Shown here: positions 8,306 through 16,543 of the stretch, piece by piece
How the letters are laid out: each line of letters begins with the position of its first letter
Numbering within the stretch: position 1 is the stretch's first letter
Source: Clostridium sp. 'White wine YQ'
GTDB taxonomy: Bacteria; Bacillota; Clostridia; Clostridiales; Clostridiaceae
DNA length: 64,000 nt
Reading direction: 5' to 3'
Assembly: GCF_028728205.1 (NCBI RefSeq)
Contig: NZ_JAQYUU010000001.1
Coordinates: 1,658,082 to 1,722,081, forward strand
Notes under the pieces: generated by a model
Told to the model about the DNA's origin: nothing
The model's database searches: none
The model's input: only the letters and a program-made list of their open reading frames with translations
Program-made: the position numbers and the translations under genes

Positions 8306-8734
8306 ATGCAAGTAAAAGATATAATGTCAAAAGATTTAGTAAGTTTAAATCAAGAAGATTCAGTTGAAAGAGCTGCTCAAATGATGAAACAATTCGATAT
8401 TGGATCAATTCCTGTTTGCCAAGAACAAAACTTAGTTGGAGTTGTTACAGACAGAGATATAACCCTAAGATCAGTAGCAACAGGCCAAGATACAAGTATT
8501 CAAAAAATTAAAGATGTCATGACTTCAACACCTGTAACAGGAACCCCTGATATGGATGTTCATGATGCAGCTAAGATAATGAGCGAACAACAAATAAGAA
8601 GACTTCCAATTATTCAAAACAACAATCTTGTTGGTATAGTTGCTCTTGGAGATATTTCTGTAGAACCTACTCTTCAAGATAATGCTGAAGAAGCTCTTAA
8701 AAATATTTCTCAACCAGCAACTAATCACATCTAA
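8306..8734 (+). CDS. CBS-domain pair protein
   Basis: 142 residues containing two CBS motifs: residues about 1-60 (KDIMSKDLVSLNQEDSVERA ... VVTDRDITLRS) and 70-130 (IKDVMTSTPVTGTPDMDVHD ... ALGDISVE). The pair folds into a Bateman module that senses adenine nucleotides or similar ligands; no catalytic domain is attached. The start ATG 8306 follows GGAGG by 8 bases. It lies 48 bp after the LacI-type gene in the same direction, but its own strong ribosome-binding site and downstream hairpin suggest it may be expressed separately. Confidence 0.9.
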   Translation: MQVKDIMSKDLVSLNQEDSVERAAQMMKQFDIGSIPVCQEQNLVGVVTDRDITLRSVATGQDTSIQKIKDVMTSTPVTGTPDMDVHDAAKIMSEQQIRRLPIIQNNNLVGIVALGDISVEPTLQDNAEEALKNISQPATNHI

Positions 8735-8752
8735 TTAAATATATAAATATAA

Positions 8753-8776
8753 AAACCAGTATTTTTATACTGGTTT
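8753..8776 (+). terminator. Terminator of the CBS-domain gene
   Basis: AAACCAGTAT (8753-8762) and ATACTGGTTT (8767-8776) form a perfect 10-bp stem with a 4-base loop. It lies 24 bases before the next start codon and so could also act as an attenuator for the 8800 gene. Confidence 0.75.
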
Positions 8777-8799
8777 CCTAATTATATGGAGGTGTAACA

Positions 8800-8991
8800 A
8801 TGATAGATAAGGAGAAAGATATAGAAATTGAAGAAGGAATTTATTTAAAAAGAAATCTTGAGCAAAAAGAAGAAGCTTCTAAGCCAATAAACACACTATT
8901 AGCCTTTGGTCCAGTTAATATGGGTTTAAGTAATATGAAAAATGAGGAAAGCTACGCTGAGCAAAGAATAAAAGAAGATTTAAGGAAATAA
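8800..8991 (+). CDS. Small acidic/basic hypothetical protein (63 aa)
   Basis: 63 residues, strongly charged (MIDKEKDIEIEEGIYLKRN... ending EQRIKEDLRK), no Cys, no membrane segment. The middle INTLLAFGPVNMGLSNMKN is less charged. GGAGGTGTAACA before ATG is an excellent ribosome-binding site, which is the main reason to believe it is translated. I do not recognise the family. It is convergent with the non-coding RNA at 9014-9355. Confidence 0.65.
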   Translation: MIDKEKDIEIEEGIYLKRNLEQKEEASKPINTLLAFGPVNMGLSNMKNEESYAEQRIKEDLRK

Positions 8992-9013
8992 GCTATCAAA
9001 AACATCTATAAAA

Positions 9014-9042
9014 CAAAAAAGAACTACCAAATAAGGTAGTTC
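9014..9042 (-). terminator. Terminator of the non-coding RNA
   Basis: A perfect 8-bp stem GAACTACC/GGTAGTTC with a 6-base loop (9021-9042) is followed, on the minus strand, by TTTTTTGTTTT. Confidence 0.85.
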
Positions 9043-9355
9043 ACTAATTGCATATTGCGTCCAAAATACCGTTTCTCCAATTTTGAGACCTATCTCTTGA
9101 TAGGTGGGTGTCCGCAAATAAGCTTCTATTTTCCTACTGCCGTTATGTTTTCAATAAAGAAATCATATGGGACTCACCATAGGCCTAATATAATCTTAAT
9201 TTTATGAGACTCCCTTTGTTGTAATGTAGATTCAAAATAGGAGCTTTTCAAATATTTCAGAAATTTATTATGTAAGACTGAACTTACTCTCAGTCTTTAT
9301 ATACTATTTTTTATGACTCCAAGACCTATTAAGAATGTTCAATTGGTGTCTGTAT
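9014..9355 (-). ncRNA. Probable independent structured non-coding RNA (about 340 nt)
   Basis: This intergenic block is bounded by a consensus promoter (9389-9361) and ends in a strong rho-independent terminator. That stem is GAACTACC...GGTAGTTC at 9042-9021, followed by TTTTTTG. No start codon with a plausible frame lies between them. Visible helices include an 8-bp hairpin at 9274-9297 and a 7-bp hairpin at 9088-9105. The RNA repeats a motif order near both ends: GACACC, then AGGTCT, then GGAG. I find none of the hallmark motifs of tmRNA, RNase P, SRP RNA or T-box RNAs. 6S RNA or the clostridial raiA-type RNA remain possible identities that I cannot settle by eye. Confidence 0.7.
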
Positions 9356-9360
9356 AAGTA

Positions 9361-9389
9361 ATTATATAGGGTAACTATACAATAGTCAA
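9361..9389 (-). promoter_or_regulatory. Consensus housekeeping promoter of the non-coding RNA
   Basis: On the minus strand TTGACT (9389-9384) is separated by exactly 17 bases from a perfect TATAAT (9366-9361). The predicted start is near 9355. It lies downstream of the stop of the 9410 gene, so it does not serve a protein-coding gene in view. Confidence 0.8.
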
Positions 9390-9409
9390 TTAGAAATTTA
9401 ATCCAAAAA

Positions 9410-10675
9410 TTAATGAAATAAATAAGCTAATAATGGTATCTCCATTTCCTTTTTGTTTGCTCCACCGTGTACCCCTTTAAAAATAATTTCGAAAACATCT
9501 TTCTCATACCACCAGATGTTAGTATTACCTCTTGGCAATATGATAAGGTTACCGCATCTTTCTTTTAACCTTTTTGATGGATTGTGAAAAAAGCCTATCT
9601 GAGCTAGTTCATCAAAGGTATAAACTTCAGCTAAGTCTTTTAGTTCCTTAATCAAATGTTCTTTTAAGAAATTTAAATGTTCCTCTTTTACATGAAGGAT
9701 TAGGTCTCTAGCGTAGCCAGTTGGTGACATTATATCCCCATTTCTATTTTTAACTAAGTATTTATCAATATCAGGTATCATTTCATTTATATAGTACTTC
9801 TTACTTAAATCACTTTCTATTTGCCCATGGTCTGCACTTATCATTATCATTGTGTTAGCAAATTTACTTTTTCCATTATCATAAAAAGAATCTAAATGTT
9901 TAAATAGCTTTTTTACAGCTGCCTGAAATTCTTTAGATGAGTCTCCTTCTTTATGAGCTACAGTATCTAATTCAGGGATATAAACATAGAAATATTCTTT
10001 TTCATTATCTTTTACTAAATCCTTTGACAACCCTTCAAATAGCTCTTTATAATTCTCATAACCCTTTAATTCAGCATGTTTACACATTGTCTCTGTAAAT
10101 GCTCCTTGATTTATTCTCTCTGGCTGATAAACCGTAGTCTTTACTCCATGTTCTTTTAAATTCTTAAATAAACTCTCTTTAGGCAAAAAGCTAGATGGAT
10201 CTATATTTCTATCTTGTAAGGTTTGCATTCCGTCTTTTCTAGCTTCTTTAAATAAAAATGGAACTATTACGTCTTCTACCACTGGCTCATAATAAAACCA
10301 TTCATAAAGTCCATGTTCATTTATAGCTTCTCCAGTTAAAGCTGTTGTTACATGTACAGTTGTAGTTGAAGGAAATTGAGAGGTTAGCTTTGATACGACT
10401 CCCTTCTCTTCAACCTTACCTAAAAACTTTGACTGACTTTTATATCTATCATAAAAGCTCCATCCAAAGGCATCTATTAAGAAAAATACCACTTTATTTG
10501 GTGATGTCTCAAGCCCTTCTAAAGTATCAATTGGTAGCTTCTTATCTGCTTCAATGCCAAACAAATCCTTTACGGTTCCAAAAATATTAGAGAAACAATA
10601 GCTTTCATATAAAGGAACTGTAAATTTCTTATATGTGCTTTTACTAACTTCTTCAAAGGACTTCATATTTCTCAT
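9410..10675 (-). CDS. Alkaline-phosphatase-superfamily phosphodiesterase/nucleotide pyrophosphatase
   Basis: 421 residues. The metal and nucleophile motifs of the alkaline phosphatase superfamily are visible: VVFFLIDAFGW (Asp ligand) near residue 60, SQFPSTTTVHVTTALTG (Thr nucleophile) near 100, PELDTVAHKEGD near 235, ISADHGQ (Asp-His) near 280 and GVHGGANK (His) near 405. Members cleave phosphodiester or pyrophosphate bonds of nucleotides or lipids. No signal peptide is seen, so the enzyme seems cytoplasmic. It follows the 2H phosphoesterase gene after 26 bp, in one operon. GAGGTGTTTAT precedes the ATG used. Substrate unknown. Confidence 0.85.
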   Translation of the reverse strand: MRNMKSFEEVSKSTYKKFTVPLYESYCFSNIFGTVKDLFGIEADKKLPIDTLEGLETSPNKVVFFLIDAFGWSFYDRYKSQSKFLGKVEEKGVVSKLTSQFPSTTTVHVTTALTGEAINEHGLYEWFYYEPVVEDVIVPFLFKEARKDGMQTLQDRNIDPSSFLPKESLFKNLKEHGVKTTVYQPERINQGAFTETMCKHAELKGYENYKELFEGLSKDLVKDNEKEYFYVYIPELDTVAHKEGDSSKEFQAAVKKLFKHLDSFYDNGKSKFANTMIMISADHGQIESDLSKKYYINEMIPDIDKYLVKNRNGDIMSPTGYARDLILHVKEEHLNFLKEHLIKELKDLAEVYTFDELAQIGFFHNPSKRLKERCGNLIILPRGNTNIWWYEKDVFEIIFKGVHGGANKKEMEIPLLAYLFH

Positions 10676-10701
10676 ATAAACACCTCAAACTTTCTTATAA
10701 A

Positions 10702-11202
10702 TTACTGCAGATTATATTCAGCTATAAACCTCGTTGGGAAAAATTCATATAAACTTACTTTCTCCACTCTTGCGTTTATTTGCGTAAAATTATTAGCTAC
10801 TATTGGAATTGCCTTTTGAATATTTTCCTCATTATCTATTAAAATTGTTGCATGAGGAGTCCATCCCTTGTCATTATTAATGCATTCCTTATCAAACTCT
10901 TCATGTAAACTTAGTAATTCATGATTAACATCTGGTGCGAAAAAGATTACTGCCAAATCAAATAATCCAATATGATTAAAAGATAAATCAAAACTTTTTG
11001 TTTCTAAACATACATCTTCAAGTAACTTTTTAATTTCTTCCTCACGATTTGTATCATAGTAAGCCATAGTAATATGATGAGGTAGATTAGGAGTCTGTTT
11101 TCCTATTATACCTGTTTCATTTATGGTTCTTTCAATTCCTTTCATATATATTTCTGTTTCTTCATCAAATGTTGCTACTAAACATAAAAACTTTTCACTC
11201 AT
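10702..11202 (-). CDS. 2H phosphoesterase (2'-5' RNA ligase/cyclic phosphodiesterase-like)
   Basis: About 166 residues. Two His-x-Thr motifs define the 2H fold: HHITMAYY near residue 42 and HATILID near 122. Relatives open or join 2'-5' or cyclic phosphate bonds in RNA or nucleotides. I use ATG 11202, after AGGAAG; the stop of the upstream membrane-protein gene is at 11207, so translation is coupled, and the frame running to 11229 would overlap that gene. It sits between that gene and a phosphodiesterase, suggesting nucleotide-related work, which is inference. Confidence 0.8.
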   Translation of the reverse strand: MSEKFLCLVATFDEETEIYMKGIERTINETGIIGKQTPNLPHHITMAYYDTNREEEIKKLLEDVCLETKSFDLSFNHIGLFDLAVIFFAPDVNHELLSLHEEFDKECINNDKGWTPHATILIDNEENIQKAIPIVANNFTQINARVEKVSLYEFFPTRFIAEYNLQ

Positions 11203-11206
11203 TTTA

Positions 11207-12043
11207 CTACTTCCTAACATCGTATTCAATCTTCATATTCTTACCATCAAAGTATACAAGATCGCTTTTTTCAAAATTCCAAACACCTTGTAGAACTGAA
11301 GGATATTTTATCCCATTTACCTCTTTATATTCACCACAAATAGCTGACCATTTTTCGATTCTTGAATTACCTTTACCATCATTATATTCTCTATCTTCTG
11401 TAGTAAAACGTATCATGCATCCATTATCATCAAAGGTGAAAACTCCACTAGCTTTTATTCCATAATAAGTAATTGTAGCTTTAGCGTGATTTTCATCTAT
11501 GCTTTCCCACGTAACAAAATCCTGTAACGCAACACTAGGTATTATTAGACCTTCTGATAAATATGTTGCAAGACAAGCTTTATCCATAGCTTTTCCTCTT
11601 TCATTAAATAGTGTTATAAGCTTGGCTATTTGTCCCTTCATTCCCCCAACGCCATCTTTATATGAGTCAAGACCTTCAAAAGGGATTCCCATGAGACTTG
11701 TATTTATTAGTGCAAACCTCGTTGGCTTGTGCGCAAAACTACATAAAGTATATTCTATTTTAAGCTTTCTTGAAGCTTGTACAAAATCTACATCCTTAAA
11801 GTATATCTTCACGTTTGCCATTTTTGGCTTGCCAATATATCCGCAATAACGAAAATATTTTTGTACAGGTAATGGTAAATTTCTAATATCCTCTTCTGTA
11901 AAATTCTCATTTAAAGTTTTAGAATTTTTTAATTCTTCATGAATATACTTCTTAAACTCAGCTTTAACTGGTGAATAAGAAATATTAAACCAAGCCAATA
12001 AACATAGAATTATTAGTATAATGATACCCAAAATCCAATACAT
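11207..12043 (-). CDS. Membrane-anchored DUF6544/DUF6920-like protein
   Basis: 278 residues. One N-terminal membrane segment (MYWILGIIILIILCLLAW) is followed by a soluble domain with the motif LPLPVQKYFRYCGYIGKP near residue 58. That motif is typical of a family of uncharacterised proteins with a lipid-transfer-like beta fold, DUF6544/DUF6920 as I recall. The C-terminal half is beta-rich (KATITYYGIKASGVFTFDD ... EYKEVNGIKYPSVLQGVWNF). First gene of a three-gene leftward operon with the 2H phosphoesterase and the phosphodiesterase. Function unknown. Confidence 0.6.
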   Translation of the reverse strand: MYWILGIIILIILCLLAWFNISYSPVKAEFKKYIHEELKNSKTLNENFTEEDIRNLPLPVQKYFRYCGYIGKPKMANVKIYFKDVDFVQASRKLKIEYTLCSFAHKPTRFALINTSLMGIPFEGLDSYKDGVGGMKGQIAKLITLFNERGKAMDKACLATYLSEGLIIPSVALQDFVTWESIDENHAKATITYYGIKASGVFTFDDNGCMIRFTTEDREYNDGKGNSRIEKWSAICGEYKEVNGIKYPSVLQGVWNFEKSDLVYFDGKNMKIEYDVRK

Positions 12044-12088
12044 ATCCTCTTCCCCCTTTAATCTTTATTATTAATTCATATTATTATT

Positions 12089-12544
12089 TCATATTATTAT
12101 TTTCTTATATATCTTCATATATCCACCAGAGAATTCAACTCCATCTTCAAGATACTCCCAACCAGTTTTCTCATAATAATTGTGAAGATCTGTATATAAA
12201 TAGATTTCGCTGAAACTTGCCTTTTTACAATATTCAATTAAGAAATGTTGTAACTCTTTTCCAATATTCTTTCCTCTATAATCTTCTCTAACATATAAAG
12301 CTGATAGCCATGGATAGAGATCTTGTCTACTTACTAAATCGCTTCTCCAAAGCCCAATTGTTCCAACTAATTCGTTGTCATCAAATGCTATAAAAGTTAT
12401 AGGCAATTTATTTTTGATTAAGCTGCGTTCAATAATACTATGAAAAAATTCGTAATTATTTTCTTCACCAAATTCTGTGCAAAGCCAGTTTGATACTGTA
12501 TCAACATGCTCCCTATAATCAGCTAAATACTCTATAGATATCAT
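12089..12544 (-). CDS. GNAT-family N-acetyltransferase
   Basis: 151 residues with the GNAT order of motifs: ELVGTIGLWR (beta strands 2-3), SALYVREDYRGKNIGKEL (strand 4 and the acetyl-CoA pyrophosphate loop, a variant RGxxIG) and YLYTDLHNYYEKTGWEY near the end. It transfers an acetyl group to an unknown amine. The next upstream gene (12547) ends only 2 bp before its start, so both are co-transcribed. Confidence 0.85.
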   Translation of the reverse strand: MISIEYLADYREHVDTVSNWLCTEFGEENNYEFFHSIIERSLIKNKLPITFIAFDDNELVGTIGLWRSDLVSRQDLYPWLSALYVREDYRGKNIGKELQHFLIEYCKKASFSEIYLYTDLHNYYEKTGWEYLEDGVEFSGGYMKIYKKIII

Positions 12545-12546
12545 AA

Positions 12547-13002
12547 CTAATGCTCCTTTTTATTAAACTCATAATCTCTATAGCTAATAAGTACATGAAC
12601 TATACCAAATAGTCCCGTTGGGATAATTGCAAAATAGTTATAAAGCCAAATCTCAGCTAATATAAAATAAGCTACTGGAAAAATAGCCAGTCCTAAAATA
12701 ATAATTAAATTAACCTTTCCTATAAAGAAGAATCCCCAAAACACATCGTATAAAAGTAGCATTATTGCTATCAAAATAATATAAGTACTATGAACTTCAA
12801 TTGCTTGCCTACTTACAACTAATATAAGCATTGAAAAGAATAATACTCTACATATATTTTCAATAATATCTAACATTACATGTTTATTTTCATTATTCCC
12901 TAAGGTATAAGGAACAGGTCTAATAAAGTAAAATAAGTTAGGTATCATAGGTAATAAAAAGATTATTAGTCCATAGAATGAAAATCCAAAGTAATAGTTC
13001 AC
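12547..13002 (-). CDS. Four- to five-pass membrane protein of unknown function
   Basis: 151 residues, mostly hydrophobic, with segments at about 5-27, 50-65, 70-87, 92-115 and 118-140, and a charged tail (SYRDYEFNKKEH). The sequence MIPNLFYFIRPVPYTLGN near residue 20 recurs in clostridial membrane proteins that I know only as hypothetical. It begins with GTG, preceded by AAAGAGGTATTCAA. It is directly upstream of the GNAT gene (2-bp gap). Confidence 0.65.
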   Translation of the reverse strand: MNYYFGFSFYGLIIFLLPMIPNLFYFIRPVPYTLGNNENKHVMLDIIENICRVLFFSMLILVVSRQAIEVHSTYIILIAIMLLLYDVFWGFFFIGKVNLIIILGLAIFPVAYFILAEIWLYNYFAIIPTGLFGIVHVLISYRDYEFNKKEH

Positions 13003-13094
13003 TTGAATACCTCTTTCGCAATTAAATGTATTATGAATATTGTATCACCTTTTTACCATTATTTTCACTAAATATATATTTAATCCAAATAAAA

Positions 13095-13127
13095 AACACT
13101 ATAAATCTATTGCAGAAAATATAGTGT
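13095..13127 (-). terminator. Terminator of the 13152 gene
   Basis: AACACTATA (13095-13103) pairs with TATAGTGT (13120-13127), followed in the leftward sense by TTTTTTATTTGG. Confidence 0.7.
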
Positions 13128-13151
13128 CTAATATCTCATACTATTAAATTA

Positions 13152-13601
13152 CTATCCTTGTATTATAGGCACTACTATATCATTCACAAAGAATAAGCCT
13201 GTCCCTATGATAGCTAGTATCAAAAATGCTATAAATTTAAATCTACTTTCTTTTGAATCAATTTCCTTGTATCCATAAAAAATATAGAATATAAATGCTA
13301 ACAGTAATATTAATGCAACAAATATATCCTTATAACCTGTATCAACAATTAGGTGATCCTGTGAATAAAACCATGAGTTTATTGCTCTATTAGCTATAAT
13401 TACAAAGAAAATTAAAACAAATAGCCAATCTGATTTCTTACTTTTCTTTCTTATTAAACTAATGATATTAATAAGTAATAGAACAGCTAAAAATCCATAT
13501 ACTACCATAGCTACATTTGGATAAAATCTATCCATAATAAAAGCTACAAAAAATAAAAATAAATAATAACTAAAAACCCCTGCTTTCTGCTTTTCTTCCA
13601 T
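13152..13601 (-). CDS. Multi-pass membrane protein of unknown function
   Basis: 149 residues with about five hydrophobic helices (FSYYLFLFFVAFIMDRF, VVYGFLAVLLLINIISLI, WLFVLIFFVIIANRAI, IFVALILLLAFIFYIFYG, FIAFLILAIIGTGLFFV). The loops are short and positively charged on the predicted inner side (RKKSKKSDW). GAAGGTGCATATAA before ATG supports the start. Not recognised; a single gene with its own terminator. Confidence 0.65.
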   Translation of the reverse strand: MEEKQKAGVFSYYLFLFFVAFIMDRFYPNVAMVVYGFLAVLLLINIISLIRKKSKKSDWLFVLIFFVIIANRAINSWFYSQDHLIVDTGYKDIFVALILLLAFIFYIFYGYKEIDSKESRFKFIAFLILAIIGTGLFFVNDIVVPIIQG

Positions 13602-13760
13602 TTATATGCACCTTCTTAATAAATTTCTTCTTTTATATAAATATCGTACCATCCTTCCTATACCAACTAATCAATTATTTAATATATATATAATTGTATT
13701 CACAAATTCTATACCGTATAATAAAACAAACAAATTATTTACAAAGGAGAGCTTTTAATA

Positions 13761-14321
13761 ATGACTACATTTATTGCGCTGCTGCGTGGCATTAACGTAG
13801 GTGGCAAAAATATTATTAAGATGGCTGAGCTAAAAAAAGCACTTGAATCCATTGGACTTCTTGAGGTAAAAACATATATTCAAAGTGGAAATGTTCTTTT
13901 TAAATCAAGTGAAGATAAAAAAATTATAAAAGAGAAAATAGAACGTGAGATTGAAAAAACCTTTAAAATTTCCTTAACAGTTGTTTTAAGAACCTCTACA
14001 GAGCTTGAAGACATAATTAATAATTGTCCTTTTTCTGATGAACAAATAAAAGATGCTGAATCTCACTCAGACTCAGAATGTCTTTATGTAGCACTCTTAA
14101 CTGATTCACCATTACAAGAAAACGTTGAAAAATTAAAATCTTATAAAAGTGAAAATGATGAATATAGCATTATAGGAAGAGATGTATATCTATTATTTAA
14201 AAACAGTATTAGAAATTCAAAGCTTGCTAATAATCTACATAAACTAGATGTACCTGCAACTGTTCGTAACTGGAAAACCATAAGCAAATTGGTTGCTTTA
14301 TCAAAAGAAATGAATACATAA
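13761..14321 (+). CDS. DUF1697 family protein
   Basis: 186 residues. The opening MTTFIALLRGINVGGKNIIKM, then KKALESIGL, TYIQSGNVLF, and the final ATVRNWKTISKLVAL match the DUF1697 family, small soluble proteins of unknown function found widely in bacteria. AAGGAGAGCTTTTAATA before ATG gives a good start. Monocistronic, divergent from the 13152 gene. Confident in family, not in function. Confidence 0.9.
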   Translation: MTTFIALLRGINVGGKNIIKMAELKKALESIGLLEVKTYIQSGNVLFKSSEDKKIIKEKIEREIEKTFKISLTVVLRTSTELEDIINNCPFSDEQIKDAESHSDSECLYVALLTDSPLQENVEKLKSYKSENDEYSIIGRDVYLLFKNSIRNSKLANNLHKLDVPATVRNWKTISKLVALSKEMNT

Positions 14322-14401
14322 AGAATTCATGCAATAAAAACTCTATTTGTGTATAAAAAGTTTTTTATAATCCATCATATTAATTGAAAGGTGGTATTAT
14401 A

Positions 14402-14722
14402 GTGAAAAAATTAATTACTTTTTTAATTTTCTTATGTCTATCATTCAATTTCTTTGGGATAACATCTTTTGCTGAACCCATTACAAATACCCTAAAGCAA
14501 GGGATTTATAGTGCATCGACTTTAAACCTCGAGCCTAGTAAAACTTATGCCGTTCAAAACACTTCTAAAGAGTTCACAATGCATGTAACAGTATACGATG
14601 ATCATCAAGTAATTCTAGAATATTTACGACTTGAACCCAATACTGGAAAACAAAATCTATTACCTATTAAACCAACTTATAATCTTATTATATTTGGCAA
14701 GGGTGATGTATTTATTTCCTAA
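14402..14722 (+). CDS. Small secreted protein, paralogue 4 of 4
   Basis: 106 residues from GTG 14402, placed after AAAGGTGG exactly as in the paralogues at 4079, 4458 and 4822. The signal peptide is MKKLITFLIFLCLSFNFFGITSFA. The mature part contains TLKQGIYSASTLNLEPSKTY and ends YNLIIFGKGDVFIS, the same plan as the 4-5 kb cluster: a G-(V/I)-Y motif, then PIKPTYN, then a GxG strand pair. It lies about 9.3 kb away from the other copies and is nearer in sequence to the broken copy 3. It is followed by a strong terminator. Confidence 0.8.
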   Translation: MKKLITFLIFLCLSFNFFGITSFAEPITNTLKQGIYSASTLNLEPSKTYAVQNTSKEFTMHVTVYDDHQVILEYLRLEPNTGKQNLLPIKPTYNLIIFGKGDVFIS

Positions 14723-14724
14723 AC

Positions 14725-14756
14725 AAAAAACACCGAAAAACTTATCGGTGTTTTTT
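14725..14756. terminator. Bidirectional terminator between convergent genes
   Basis: AAAAAACACCGA (14725-14736) pairs perfectly with TCGGTGTTTTTT (14745-14756), giving A- and T-runs on both sides. It serves the secreted protein at 14402 and the VOC protein at 14764. Confidence 0.9.
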
Positions 14757-14763
14757 CAATTTA

Positions 14764-15144
14764 TTATTTATCTTCTCTAACTATAAATTGATTTCCGTCT
14801 TGATCCTTAAATGAAAACATCTTTCCATATGGCATATTCATCAATTCTGCTACTTCAACTCCATTTTCTTTCATGTCGCTATATGTAGCTTCTATATCTG
14901 TTGTACTTAATAATATTGAAGGATGTTCAACATTAGTTGATGGATTTTGAGCCTTCATTGCGTTCTTATCATATAAAACGAAAGTTGTAAACTCATCTGC
15001 ACTTGGTCCAACCTCTATCCATTTCATATTTGGTCCCATAGCTTGCTCAAATTTAACAACGAAGTTCATTTTTTCTGTCCAGAATTTTTTAGCCTCTTCT
15101 TGGTTATTAACGTATAATGTTATCTTTCCTATTTTGTTGATCAT
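14764..15144 (-). CDS. VOC-superfamily (glyoxalase/bleomycin-resistance-like) protein
   Basis: 126 residues with the VOC pattern: IGKITLYVNNQEEAKKFW at the N-terminus, MKWIEVGPSADEFTTFVL in the middle and YGKMFSFKDQDGNQFIVRE at the end, where the final Glu is a usual metal ligand. The fold is used by glyoxalases, antibiotic-binding proteins and dioxygenases; the role here is open. GGAGTAGAGA directly precedes ATG. Confidence 0.85.
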   Translation of the reverse strand: MINKIGKITLYVNNQEEAKKFWTEKMNFVVKFEQAMGPNMKWIEVGPSADEFTTFVLYDKNAMKAQNPSTNVEHPSILLSTTDIEATYSDMKENGVEVAELMNMPYGKMFSFKDQDGNQFIVREDK

Positions 15145-15210
15145 TCTCTACTCCTCCTTAGTGGTTATAATTATATTATATACCCTATTTTACATATTTT
15201 ATAGAAGATC

Positions 15211-16299
15211 TTACTTATTGCTTACTGTTGCAAATAATCCGTCACACATCTCCTTTAAATTTGTACCCTCACCACGTTTATTACTTAAAAGAATAACTAC
15301 ATATCCTGTATTCATATCTCTTCTTATTAGTGATGTAAATCCAAGTATATCCCCTTCATGTTCAATAAGTTTTTGATTATCTTTATTAATTATAAACCAG
15401 CCAAAGCCATAACCATTTTGATATGGAGTTAACATTTCCTTTAAAGAATTATCATTTATAAGCTTACCTGAGCATAAGTTATTATTCCATACAAGTAAAT
15501 CTTCTGCATTTGAATATAAGTTTCCAGCAGCATAAGCTAATGATGGATCCATATTTATGTCTTTTTGATATTGATTAGATTTATGATTTATATATGCGTA
15601 CCCTTCTGCCTTTTCAGTTGCTCTATCCATATTATTTAAAGTTCCAGTAGACTCAAGTTTTAAAGGTTTAAATATATTCTCTTCCATATAATTTTCATAA
15701 CTCATACCTGATACTTTCTCAATTATATATCCAAGTAATACATAGTTAGAATTGCTATATTCATACTTAGTTCCAGGTGTAAAATTTAGTTTCTTATCCT
15801 TAAAAAGTTCAACGAGCTTCTCAGGGGTATAGCTATCTGAACTAATGAACTTGATGTACTCAGGGATACCTGAAGTATGATTTAGAAGATTATAAATTTT
15901 TATCTTATTCCCATTAGGATAATTTTCAATATATTTATCAATTGTATCTTGGACATTTAAGAGACCTTTTTCCTGAAGCATTAATATTGCTGTTGCAGTA
16001 AATTGTTTTGTTATTGAAGCTATTCTAAAAACAGTTTTGGGAGTGTTTTGTATCTTATTTTCAGCATTTGCCATACCATATCCATTTTCAAATAAAATCT
16101 TTTCATTTTTAGCCACAAGAACTGTACCATTAAAATTACTATACTTCTTCATGTAATTTTCTAATTTTAAATATGTTTCATCCTTATCTTTATCTTTATT
16201 AACTGTTTCTATTGTGTCTGCTTTATTATTTGAACAACCAGTTAATAATAGTGTAAAAGTAATTAATAAAGTACTTATAATCGAGATTTTTCTTTTCAT
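15211..16299 (-). CDS. Serine hydrolase lipoprotein of the class C beta-lactamase/DD-peptidase family
   Basis: 362 residues. A lipoprotein signal (LLITFTLLLTGCSNN, lipobox Cys near residue 22) is followed by the penicillin-recognising fold: SxxK in RIASITKQFTA near residue 95, the YxN motif in KYEYSNSNYVLLGY near 185, and a C-terminal IEHEGDILGF that stands in for the KTG-like element. Members are DD-carboxypeptidases, esterases or peptidases anchored outside the membrane; true beta-lactamase activity is not implied. Monocistronic. Confidence 0.9.
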   Translation of the reverse strand: MKRKISIISTLLITFTLLLTGCSNNKADTIETVNKDKDKDETYLKLENYMKKYSNFNGTVLVAKNEKILFENGYGMANAENKIQNTPKTVFRIASITKQFTATAILMLQEKGLLNVQDTIDKYIENYPNGNKIKIYNLLNHTSGIPEYIKFISSDSYTPEKLVELFKDKKLNFTPGTKYEYSNSNYVLLGYIIEKVSGMSYENYMEENIFKPLKLESTGTLNNMDRATEKAEGYAYINHKSNQYQKDINMDPSLAYAAGNLYSNAEDLLVWNNNLCSGKLINDNSLKEMLTPYQNGYGFGWFIINKDNQKLIEHEGDILGFTSLIRRDMNTGYVVILLSNKRGEGTNLKEMCDGLFATVSNK

Positions 16300-16345
16300 A
16301 ATATTCTCCTTTATATCTTACTATCTTAAAGTGTTATATATAAAA

Positions 16346-16418
16346 CTATCCTCTAGGTGCATACATGATTATGATAGCTCCAATTAATGCTATTGCTCCG
16401 CCAATTCAAAAATTCCAT
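16346..16418 (-). pseudogene. Tiny single-membrane-span protein, apparently frameshifted
   Basis: Behind a very good ribosome-binding site (AGAGGAGGACAAC) an ATG at 16418 opens MEFLN, but the coherent hydrophobic frame that follows (GGAIALIGAIIIMYAPRG, stop at 16346) is offset by one base. Removing one A near 16407 would give a 23-residue membrane peptide. Uninterrupted small proteins with this GGxIALIGAIIIxYAPRG look seem plausible. As it stands it is a frameshifted remnant, or a sequencing slip. Confidence 0.45.
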
Positions 16419-16491
16419 GTTGTCCTCCTCTAGGGTTTTCTATAATAATTACCTCATATTTTATCATGCCTAAATATTTTAGTTAATAAAA

Positions 16492-16531
16492 ATAACTAAG
16501 ATTACTTTACTAAGTAGTTTATCTTAGTTAT
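16492..16531 (-). terminator. Terminator of the split permease operon
   Basis: ATAACTAAGAT (16492-16502) pairs perfectly with ATCTTAGTTAT (16521-16531), followed leftwards by TTTTATTAAC. Confidence 0.75.
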
Positions 16532-16543
16532 CTTTTGTTTTTA

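Noticed and set aside
9014..9355. tmRNA, RNase P, SRP RNA or T-box identity for the non-coding RNA
   Set aside because: The mark sequences of these RNAs (such as GAGGAAAGUCC for RNase P and AGGGUGGNACCGCG for T-box) are absent.
15211..16299. Calling the serine hydrolase lipoprotein a beta-lactamase
   Set aside because: The SxxK and YxN motifs are shared with many esterases and DD-peptidases and the KTG motif is not clear.
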